The notes under the pieces: model-generated
The model's input: the letters and a program-made list of their open reading frames with translations, nothing else
The model's database searches: none
What the model was told of the DNA's origin: nothing
Translations under genes and position numbers: made by a program
NCBI GenBank assembly: GCA_029747015.1
Contig: JAKOGI010000026.1
Coordinates: 914,817 to 978,816 of the forward strand
DNA length: 64,000 bases
Reading direction: 5' to 3'
Source of the DNA: Carnegiea gigantea
Lineage: Eukaryota > Streptophyta > Magnoliopsida > Caryophyllales > Cactaceae
Shown: positions 49,401 through 61,400 of the stretch, in pieces
Position numbering within the stretch: the stretch's first letter is position 1
Layout of the letters: each line of letters begins with the position of its first letter

Positions 49401-52400
49401 TGTCCTGAAGAATCTCCCGTCTGCCACATTTATAAGGTTAGACCGAAGTACTTGTGACATGTTTAGAAGTGATTAGCATCAACGTTCTTCTTCATGGCAT
49501 TCTAACAAAGGTCAGATTCGAACCAAAAGTGTACCTAGGTCTAGAGACACAAGGAAAGCTGTGCATATCTAACTTCATGTACTTGCATGGGTCATGGCGG
49601 GGGAGGGTAAAATCCATTGTGGACTAAAATACACAAACCTCAGTGTTTAATAGAGATCACAAGGCAGAAATACATGAGAATATAGAAAAATTGACATACG
49701 TGTAAGATAAGACAAGTTCACAAAGTTTACGAGTTTTGCAAAAAGCAATGCTGCGCAACCCATGCTGCACCATCTCTGCCAGGAGAAGTGAAACTTCTAG
49801 TATAGGGCTGCAAATGAAAAGAAAAAAGTGAACAGAGAACCTCAAAAAATCAGGGTGCTTGAGAAGAATATGGACTGCAAAAAATCTCATTATTGCAGTG
49901 AACACAGATTTTGGGGCGGCTAACCAAAAGGATGAGAAATTGCTCTCAACTGAAGTATACATGTGTCAAGATTTACATTCAATGTGGGATTAGACCTTCG
50001 GAAGGCTACTGAAATTAAGATTCCATAGGTCATCGTTCATGAGGTTGTGCTTGTCTAGACTCAGGACTCCAGCACATATCAAAGACGGTTAGCCAGGACT
50101 AAAGATATGAGAGGCAAGCTAGAGCTGAAAAGAGGCACCGAAATCATTATACCAATAGAGATCCAACAAAGATAACAGTTCCTGATTTATGCAGAAAGAA
50201 CATATGGAACTAACGATAAGTAAAAACATATAATGGCGACAATAAATTGATAAGCTGATGACACAGTTTAAGTTTTTGGGGCTAAACTAATCAAAAGAAC
50301 ACTTTTTAAAACAAAAATCACCCCTAAAAAATAATTTTCAATGAGATACATTCTACCATACAAACATTGCCATCAACCCTTAATTAATTATCCCCATCCA
50401 AGTGCGTTTGAAGGTTAACGTCAAATCCATTAGGGGTATTTTCATTAAGTTATATGCAATTGGTAGTTTATGGTCCACATTTGGATGACATAGGGCCTGT
50501 CCTTTTCGTTGGTAAATATGAGTTGGTAAAAGGTTAAAGTTGGTAAAGATTGATAGAACTTGGAAAGAGTTGGTATGTTTTTGGAATGATTTGTAAGAAT
50601 TGGTTAAGGGTAGGAAAGATTGGAAGAAGTTGGTAAGAGTTGGAAAGATTGGTAAGAAATGCAAAGGAGTAGGGATATTTTTTATAGTTTAGTTTTAGTC
50701 AATATATCATAATTAAAAAACTAACCAAAACATGGTAAATTTCTGGATTACTTTTTTTAAAAAAAATAATTTGATAAGTGTTGTTCTAAATATTTGTATG
50801 TTTACAATTTTTAATATATTTATGACATTTTTTAATGAAAGGATTGGGGGACTTTTCATACATATAATTTTATATATTTGAAACATATATATTTATCTTA
50901 ATGAGCGAATGACACTATTAGATTCACATTTATAAATAATACAAAAACATCTACAAATTATAAGTATTTTGCTCAAAGAAAATACACGATTTCAACTATG
51001 TTCTCGTTCACTACAACAACCCCAAAACATAACCAAAGGGTGTTTTGTGGTTGAAAAAAAAATTAATTTCCTCGTCATAGGAACGAACGACGCTATTAGA
51101 TTCACATTTATAAATAAACAAAAACATCTACAAGTTATAATTATTTTGTTCAAACTAAATACACAATTCCAACTATGTTCTTGTTCAATACACTAACCCC
51201 AAAAAATAACCAAAGGGTATTTTTGTAGTTGGGAAAAAATTATCAAATGACAATTACAAATTGTGAAAATTTTGAACGAGATTGTAGGAGTTGGGAAGGA
51301 TTGGTAAGAGTTGGTAGGAGTTGGTGAGAGTTGGGAAAGACTGGTAAGAGTTGAAAAAGATTGAAATTTTTTTCGGAAGGGTTTGGGAGAAATGGTAAAA
51401 GTTGGTAAGAGATCGCAAAGATTGGTAGAAGTTAATAAATTTGCATCCACCAACGAAAAGATCAGGTCCATATGCGGTTGGTTGTTGAAAAAGAATGAAA
51501 GTGATTTAAGAAAAGCAACTAAAAGGTGGTTTTTGTTCTGCAAGAGAACGCTCAATGCACTGTAGCATTAGTAATTAAGGATTGCAGAAATCAATATATC
51601 ACCATGACAGAAAGCTAAAGTGTTTAGACACCAAAAGTGACTAAATAGATGCTTCTAATTACTTAATTTTCAATCATCATCTGGATTGTTTTTGGATTTT
51701 ATTTGGATTTTGTGTATTTGTGCAAGAAATAATAATTTGATGAAACATTGCGGTCATTAGATTGGCATGCAAGGCTAGCTGGACCTCATTTTAGAAAGTT
51801 TGTGGCCAAGTGAAAACGGGAAATCAAGTGGCCTCCAAGTAACTTCTTTATTGTGGCCACTTGCCTAATACTGACCAAGATTAGAGAATAAGAAATCTAC
51901 TCCTGCTAGAATTTGGAAAATCAAGGATGGCTAGCATCATTATAAAAGGAGACTTGGGCACCATAATTCATCATCATAGAATATCTTAGTCTAGGTTTAA
52001 GTTTAGATTTCACAAGTAGATTAGTTTAGTTTAATTCTCTTTCTCAAAACCTTTTACTCAACTACTTTAGATGTCATTCAAGTTGAAGTTTGATTATTCA
52101 ATTCAGTTTTCTTTTAGTTCCTGCTTTCAGTTCGATATGTTCCTGATAACGGCTTCCCTTTTCTCCCTCCCTTCATTAGCGATTAAATTTACTACTCTTT
52201 GAATTATTCTACTAATTTATTTGTCAATAGTTCTTCAATTCGTAAATTCAATCATGTTCAAATTAGATTCAATTTCTATTAATTGAATGATTTTGTTTTA
52301 CTTATTTATTGCTTTATACTTAGCTAACATGGGTAAGTTTTCAGTTGTAGTGACCCAGGTTCGACCCCATCCATGTGGAATCAAACTTCAAGTACTACAG

Positions 52401-55400
52401 CTGACGGGCGTACACTAGCAGAATTAATGTACATCCTTTTAGGATCATATCAAAAAGCAGGAGGTTAGAAATGTATTGACACCATCAATGGCTAAGATGA
52501 GGATGTTGAGGTGGGCAACGCCAATAGTAGTGTTGTATTGCAGAATTGCTCTAATGTAGCAATAGCACAGCGTATTGCAGATGTCACAGAGTGAAAATGT
52601 GTTTTGCTCAACTTCAAAACCTTTCCAGATGCAGCCGGCCTGTCACAGAATGGCATCATTAAACCATGGGTAGGTGTCACTCCTACTAAGGGTAAAATAT
52701 GAGAAAATGGGACTTAGAAGATGAGTTAGCATATCAAGAAACAGTCGAGAAACTCACTAAAAGGTTGGAAAAGATTTTCTTTGAGGGAGGAAATACGAAT
52801 AGGGGCAAACGTAGAGAAGACACGAACAAGATTATCAAATACAACTTGGCTCAGCTGCAGTTGCACCTCCCTGCCCCCGCTGATATGGCCAGGCCCTCCC
52901 CAGGACACTGTGACAACCTAGGATTAACATGACCAACAGAATAGTTCCGTCTCTTATTCTTTTTCTTTGCTTTTAAGCTTGTCCTGGTTATCCTTGTGAT
53001 TCTTGTTTTCATGCATCAGCCTCTATTGCTCCCTAACGTGTACATATCTGCAAGTTTATGCTCAGCTATTTTTCACAGTTTGTTTGTGAACTATATTGCA
53101 TCTCGCTTGTCAAAAATGTTCTCCCGTGTCACTTAGAGACACACCTCTTCTTGTCAGTGGTAACACTGCTTTCATCTGCACTTCCCCAAACCTCGCTTCT
53201 ATAGTGCGACAATTGTACTTGTACAGAAAGAGAAGGCAGCCATCCAGCCATAGTGAGTGGCCAAATAGGTCATGCACAAGACTAAATTGAAAGACAGTTC
53301 GCCTTATCCTCATAGTAGTGCTTTGACATCCCTGCTCTAGTTTAATATCAGAGAAGACAAGACGTTTTACCTTGATCGCCTCAGAGTGACTGCTTTGTCC
53401 CTTTTTCCAGTCTGTGGAACCTGGAAAAGGGCAGCGACACAATCATCACCATAATATGAATTCTAACACTAATTAAGATCTTACACCGCTACAAGGCACC
53501 CACATTTTTTGGATACAAGGGTGGATTCCACAGCATGAAAAACTTTGGGCCTGAAGGACTTCCATCTTTGTCAATCAGCTCAACTGTTGGCAAATTTGCA
53601 AGCTCCTGAAATACGGGAAAAAGGGCTGATTAATTCATTGTCACAAGAACACAAGTCAACTATATAGCCTCAGGAAAGAGCAATTTGATTGAGGAATCAT
53701 ACTAATTTATTAATAAGCTTACCATTACATGCTCACGGGGATTGGCAGAAGTTGCAGTTGAAAATACAAAAGAAGGATCAGAGCCATACGCTGCATGAGG
53801 AAGGCCATCACAATTCAAACTCCGGAAGCAAAAGAGAGAACGAAAAACTCACAAAGAGCCCCCTCGTTGGCCAATATCAAGCTTAAGAACTCATTCACCT
53901 AGAGGCACCCAACAAATTTACCATGAGAACATAACCGGCGTAGTCTCCTCAATATAAGAGCAGTATGGCATCCAAATGCTCCCTTATAAATATGAGCTTC
54001 ATCAATGATCACAAACCTATTTGGATAATCAGAATCACCTTTAGAGTAACTTACAACGAATACTTCAAAACTCATTTACTATGCAAGAATCATTACTTAA
54101 GATTTGAAAGAATTCGCTGAAACTGCGAATGGTAAGGCAAAATTGACATGTGAAGCATATCTGGATTGGTGATCAACTACAAACATGGTGAGAAAACATC
54201 AGCAGATCATTGGCAGGAATTCGAGAACAGCATCGCTCACAAAATGACTAAAATACCAGTCTAGCATTTGCACGAAGCCAATTCCTCTGTGCTTGAGATG
54301 TGTCACCATCATACACGCCAATGTTTAAGTCTTCAAATCTTTCAGTCATTATCTGCAAAGCTCGCAACTGATCCTGCGCCAAGGCCTGCAAGAAGTCAAA
54401 GAAGATTTTCTTCAACATAGTACAAAGTAGTAGGAAAAAATGAATGTCCACTAAATTACAAAGTGGATAAATATAAGAAATATATAGATCTCCCAACAAA
54501 AATAGATGCATGAGACAGAATCATGAAGATAGATATACTTCACCTTTGTTGGGAATAAGTACAGAGCACATGATAGAAGATTCTGACATAATGCTTCCAG
54601 AACTGGTAAATTGTAGCAAAGAGACTTCCCACTAGATGTTGTAGTTGCTACAACAACATTTCTGCCACATAGTGAAGCATTTATAGACTCAGCCTGCGAA
54701 AGGTAAACAAACACACAACACCTTCAGAGTTTATCGACTTCAGTCAAGAAGTGATAGGGAAGCATCCAAACCTGGTGACTGTATAGCTTAGTAATCCCCA
54801 GAGAGTTCAGAACTGACATCGCACTTTCAGAGAATTCCTCTGGGATTTCCCGAAGTTCTGCCACTCTTGCATTAACTACTTCTACATGTACGATCTGCAT
54901 CCCAACCAAAAGAAAAAGAAAAAAGGAAAAGCAAGTTGAAATGCTCTATGAAGGATTCGTACAGGCACCAGCTTTTAGTTTAAAAGAAATAGCAACTGCA
55001 GATCTTTACAGGTTTAATCAGTTCTCTACAGAATTTCCTCAACACGTACTGTATGTAGGAGCAGATACCTGTCCATTAGACCCAAGGCCCTCGCTAAGAT
55101 GTTTGAGCATTGACATAGGTGATAGTGAATGTGTCTCCTGCATGGTAAGCAAGCAGATCTCAGGATCAATTGTACCACACAGGATAGAAACAGAAGCAAT
55201 GGCTTCAGTCAATACATTCATGATATTTCAGATTGATTCCATCTGTTTTTTTCAAATTAAAAAAAAAAGGAACTGATAGGTTTGAAGGCAATGAACTTTT
55301 GAACTTCTGCCCAGCCATTAGGTAAACAAGAAATGATCAAATACCATAGCTACAAAGATACAGCTTAGAAAGTAGACTTGGTAAAAACCACCCGACCCAA

Positions 55401-58400
55401 AATCCGACACGAATCCGGCCGAAATTTTTGGGTTTTGAGCATGATTATCGGCTGAACCCGAAAAAACCAAACCCACCTGCTCGATTCGAATATTATATCT
55501 TTATCTATTATATCTTTATTTTTTATTTTTCTTTAATTTTCACTCATAATAATAATGTTTATTCATTATATCAAATCGTTTAGAGAAACGTTGTATAACT
55601 ATCCCATCTCTTCACAAATTTAATAAGAATACCCGTTCTTTCCCAACTCCACTCTCATAAAATAACATCATAAACAAGTTAGACGGCAACTTTAAAAAAA
55701 ATGTATTAAACGGCATGTGAAATAACTATATAGTCTTACGAAAATTAATTTTATATAAGACAAATATTGAAAATGTGCAAGTTATACCGTTATATTTTTA
55801 GTGAAATGAATATGTCACTATGTCTAACCATAATTTAAATTTAAATAATATTACCCTTGTTTACGTTTTAATGTTATAATTAAAAGATAATGGTACGATC
55901 TTTTACTTTTCTAATTCCCTTTTATTTTGTTTCCATGCTAATTAGTCTTGAACTTTGATGCTAGTGGTGGAAATGGTGTGTTACAGTCGTCCCATCAATA
56001 AAGCGTATTTAATTGGGTAATGGGAGGTTAGTTAACAAAAACATCTATCATTTGGCCGAACCACTCTGACTCGTTAACATGCTCTAGACAGGTTGGCTCA
56101 CAAATGACCTGACCCATTATTGACCTCATTTTATGCATGGGCCAACTCACCCATCCCAAATGAGACTCGACTCTCAACTCTTTGTCCACACATACATGAT
56201 GTTCATAAATCACAGTGAAAGGTTTTAATAATTTTAATATTCTTTTAAGAAATTACAATTACTATACTTTTTTATTACATATGAACAATTTTAGATAATA
56301 TGCGAAAATAAGTATTAAATGCATTTACATTGTTGAGATGCATTTTCAACCAATAAAAACAATGTTAAGTGATTGGAAAAGTAAACTTTGACAATAATAT
56401 GGTACTAGAAACATAAGTGTTTTTGACAATGAATATGGGCCAGATGGAGTAATAAATATGCCGAGTTCTTAAATTTTGACAAAAGAAAAATAACTCACAA
56501 AAAGGCCGCTCTAAACGGATTGACCCCAAACTTAATTGCAAAACCGAAATACGCACGATCCATATTTAACACGCGCCCAACCAGACAGGTCTATTAATAG
56601 GATTGGATCAGCCTGTGAAAAGTAAGGATATAAGACAAACTAAAGGCCACAAAGCACTCACCCAATGAAAAGATAGCGACACACTTTCCCCAACTATTCC
56701 ACACCACCAATAATCTCATTTTCAGTATAAAGAAAAGCAGGTCAAATTCTGCAATGAAACTGCGATAATTCCTTTTGCGAAAAAGATAAGGATCACAGTA
56801 GCACAAGGGAACCCCAATTTGAATGCATTTCGTACATGCGAAGATGACTTCATCGCATCTTTCCATCGATACTGAAGAGAATGTCCCAAGACCAAGACAC
56901 TGCCACAGTATTTGTCCAAGTTTGCAAGAAAGCCAGAATCTCACTATTGACTAATCCTTGAAAGACCCTCGAACAGAGCCCCATTTCAACAAATGGTCAG
57001 GGTATTAGACATGACTTGGTAAGGGATTGATGATGAGAGGTCAAATTAAATATATACCCCCTTTATCGCACCATAACTGTATTTTTGTTTTGGCTTGTCC
57101 TATACGACTGTCCCAATATGTTAACTAGTGGAAATTTGTTCACTGGTTATCAATGTTAACTTCCAATTCAATTCCGATAAGAATTAAGGATCCACTGATG
57201 GAAATTGGAAAGTATTTATTAACAACCTTTAACCACAAAGTTTCAAGAGCCATAATAAACACTCCCCTCCCCCCCTCCCCGGCACCCAAAAAAACCTCCT
57301 CTCCTCCCATCTGTTTTAAGAACAACGTCTATTGGAAAGGGGGAGGGGGGAAAAAAAGATTGTCCAACAAACTGATTATATAAACTTTGGTCCACCATGG
57401 GCCTTTACTTGGAGCAAAATTACTTAGCATGCATAGAGGAGAACATAGACAAAACGTACATGACATCGTGTTTTTCCGGATTGGGACTTTGAATTAATTG
57501 ATGAGCCCTTAGCCTGCATTGCTTCACTTCCATGTGATGAAACTTCTCTTTTCTTGACGTACATGACTAGCTCCTCCAAGGAAGAAATGCTATCATAATT
57601 GTTTTTTCCTTCGCACTGCATAACAAGATTTGGGAAATGTGGCTTATATGAGCTCATTCGTTACAAGAAGGAATGCAAATGCCGCAAGTACAAAGTGCAC
57701 ACTGAGGACGAAACCAAACATGTGGACTTAATAGCCAAGGCCAAAACCAATAAACTTCTTTAAATGATGCATCAGCACAGGGGAATATGGAATGATGCTT
57801 TCTCCAACACTTATATTGATTGCCTATCTGGAGGATTAATAAAGATTGGCCACACAATTATTGTGTTTTAAGGCCATCAGCTTCACAAGAGTCCTTTTGT
57901 ACAAGAATATTTTCCCATGAAGCTTCTTACAAGTAGAAAGAGAAGTCCAGGGACAGGAGTCTTCTGTATGAATTATGATCATCCATGATATCCTCTATGA
58001 GATCGACAATAAGGTCTTAAAGGACAAAGCTCCAGCAAAATGATTTGACAATGATTCCCCAGAGAGTTGGCTGTCTCCTCACTCAATCTTTGGGAGACTC
58101 CCATACTATACAGTGGCCAAGCTTAGTGAAGCAATATGGAAGACAAGCACCATTTGAGAGCGCATCACATGCTGAAAAAGTGGGAGCCCAGTGGTAAGAA
58201 TCATCAGTTCTTAATTGGAACTATAGCCTCTCTATTTTTTAAGAAGGCATATTAAGAAGAAAAAAGATCCCAAAAAAGAACGTCACACCATTTGCCATGT
58301 TAAATTAAAATACAGAATCATCTCCCACCCCAAAAATCAGAGAGGAACATTTTACCAACCTTGGAGGATGTATCTCCAAGACTACTGTGTAGGTACCCCT

Positions 58401-61400
58401 TCAACATTTCAGGGTACACCAACAGTCATAAGCGCACAAGAAACTTATCTGCATACATAATGCAGACCGCTTGTTTAACCTCTTCAAAAGGCCCTTCTAT
58501 CCTTTCCATTCTCTCAATAGACTTAAGACTCGATTACCTGTTCATCATGCCGAAACTACTCTCCTAAGCAAAAAGATTCCTATGAAGAAATGCTGCCATC
58601 AACAAACCCTTGCTTCCTAATCAATCTATCTTCTGCGAATCTGTAAGCCTTTGACTCCTTGACATAACTAGCAACCACTTTACGAGACGGAGCTAATATC
58701 GCCTTTACACCTGATGCACCCTCATCTTAGTCCTAGTGCCTCTTTCTTCGAAAATCAACTCCCTACAAATTATTCTCAAAGTCAAGATATTGATCTCTCA
58801 AGCTCTACCTTTGTAAAATAGTGGCACAAAAATACTGTTCACATAGCCTGTCATACATTTCAGTCCCGAAAAGCTTCAGACAACCCGAATCAAACAGAAA
58901 ATGATAACATACCCATCCTAATACAGTAATACCCTCGTGCTGCTTTTGCTCAAGGCCTGAGCTCTTGGCGGAATACATTTTCCATTAGGCAAAAGGAAAC
59001 CCCACAAAAACAAGGAGAATTTCCGGGACCCTTCCGCTCACTGCAAGCATTCTACAAAGATCAGATCAGTGTTGCGCACCATCCCATCCACCCCCAACAA
59101 AAAAAAGGGTACCTTATCAAGTTATTCACATAATTCAATAAATTCAAAACAATTAAGCTAAGTAATTATTGTTTATTTTTTTTTATCACAAGGTACAGCA
59201 CCTAAACCTTTTAAAAATAGCAGCAAGGCCCTCACACATTGCCCCTTTCAGGTGGGATGCCTGGTTTCCTTCAAACCAGGATTCAATACTCCCAAGGCAG
59301 TGTGTGTCCATGAAAATTACCCAGCCAAAAAAATAAAACAAAATAGCACCACCCATTAATATTTTAGGAACATTGGAAATGAGTGCTTGATTGCTTGATA
59401 ACCACATGCTATGCTCCTTAGACTATTCACTTCATCCAAATAACCATGTCAGACACAAAACATTTGAGCATAGATACTATAGCAAGACACTTCAAATTAG
59501 TTTAGAATGAACAAAGTTTCTCGAAAATAGCCATATCCTACATACCATGGGAAAATTGAGAACCTCCATTAAAGATGCTTTAAAGAGAGTCTGTCTTTTA
59601 TTTATCGAACTGATAGTCTTTGATATCAGTGCTGGTCTTTGAGCTGCAGGAATGAGAACAAAAATGGGAGGAAGGCAATTAAAAATCCTACCCAAGCATC
59701 ATATTAGGGAAAACTGAATAAAAATAAATTTTAAAAACACAGGATGGCAGAAAGCAAGAGTACACTTCAGGAGAAGGCTATGATAAAATAAAATAAAAAG
59801 TCATCAATTTTCTAACTTTTACCACAAAGGAGACCACTTCTAGCACTATCTCTATTTTCTCTTGAGCACTTGCTAATGACAATCAGATCATCCGACAGTT
59901 CACTTTCTGCTTCTTGATCGACAAAATGCACAATCTGAATTACAAAAACGCCTCACAATTATGGAATGTTGACACACTCACAAATCGTCCAACATAAAGA
60001 AGCATGTGCTAGACAAGGCAGGCCTCAACCGTGCCATCTAATTTCATGCTAGAGCAAAATTACAAATATGCAACAAGAGTACAATAGCAAAAACTAGTAA
60101 GTACCAGGATAATGTCATGCAAGGATCATAACTCAGAAACTTTTTACAAGAGAAAAATCAGAGAAAAGTTTGGAACATCACCATAGCTTACAAAAACGAT
60201 GCTTTATGCTGGATGTTTTACGAGCTTGCAAATCCTAGGAACAGTGGCTCTGAAACATTTTGACTTTCACCCTTTTCTTTTTGAAAACAGAAGTAATATA
60301 TATTTCTGCATAAGGACCAAGGGATGGATGCATAGATGGCATCCTAGGAAAGACTATGTATGTCCGAAATACAAGCTATCCACAAAGTCAACCACATCAA
60401 AAAATCAAGAGTGAAAGTTCCATTATCCCAAAAATCGTCATGATGAAATTGTCTTTTATGCGTTGAAGGGAGGTTTCGCCAAGGTCAAAGACTCTTCATT
60501 TTCTTTATCTCCAAATGCTCCAAAAAATAACATGAAGCAGAACCAAGGCTGCCTTCTTTCTCACTTTCCCACCAAAAGAGCCCTCATAAGCCAAAGGATG
60601 GTTTCGGAATAGAATTAAAAGCAACCCAGAAGTGCCTAAGCAACTAAACAAAATTCCCATAGTGCCCTAGCAAACTAACAGTGAAGCAACAAGTGATCCA
60701 TTGATCCCAAATCCACTTTGCACATAAAACACTACTCACCAAGATATTTCCCACTCTTTCGTGAGTTATCACAAGTCAAAATACTCCCATGCGATGCTCC
60801 CCTAACAAACAAACAAAAAAGAACAAGAAAAATTTAACAGGGCCAAAGACTTCCAAATGATTTTGTAGGAGAAACCTTCTTGGAACAAATTTACAGGTGT
60901 TCTCTAAGAAACTAAAATTTACGGGTGTCCTTTAATAGAAACTTTTAAATTTTAAGAATCTTCATATAGGATTTTTGAGATAAATTTTGGCCAATGGGTG
61001 CCAGAAACACCTGGAACCAGTCAAGTGTATCTGCCAGTGTCTAGGAAGATTGGACTTCTCTCAAGTTAATAAATTGCTGGAAGAAATGAGTCAATTGAAT
61101 ATCATGATGATGAGGTGCAAAAAAGGGAGCAGGAAACAGAATTGATGCAAATAGACAAAATAAGAAAGTGATACAAATTATCACAAGTCCTTCCAGCGTA
61201 CTTTGTGCTTTCCCAAACACTACTTGAAAAAACTTCCGAGGAGATCATCTATCCTAAGAGTGACCCACATTAAGTACTTTTAACTGTGGAGTGGAGTCCA
61301 TAAAAAGGAAGGAGCACTTTTGGTAATATAAGTAGTCATTTCAAACCCTTTTAGCCACATTTTTTAACTATGTATCGGATATGCCAACACCACTACCTGG

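Larger units (their letters stand above)
49808..53370 (-). other. HRQ1 intron 14, the largest intron (3.6 kb)
   Basis: Bounded by the exon 14 donor GTAAAACG and the exon 15 acceptor TTTGCAG. It hosts a TIR element (50493-51469) and an LTR-like segment (51740-52450). 52450-53370 holds short open frames but nothing I recognise. Confidence 0.75.

Noticed and set aside
52492..53442. Short frames in HRQ1 intron 14 as an independent gene
   Set aside because: No recognisable domain, no consistent splice structure, and they lie partly over HRQ1 exon 14 on the same or opposite strand.
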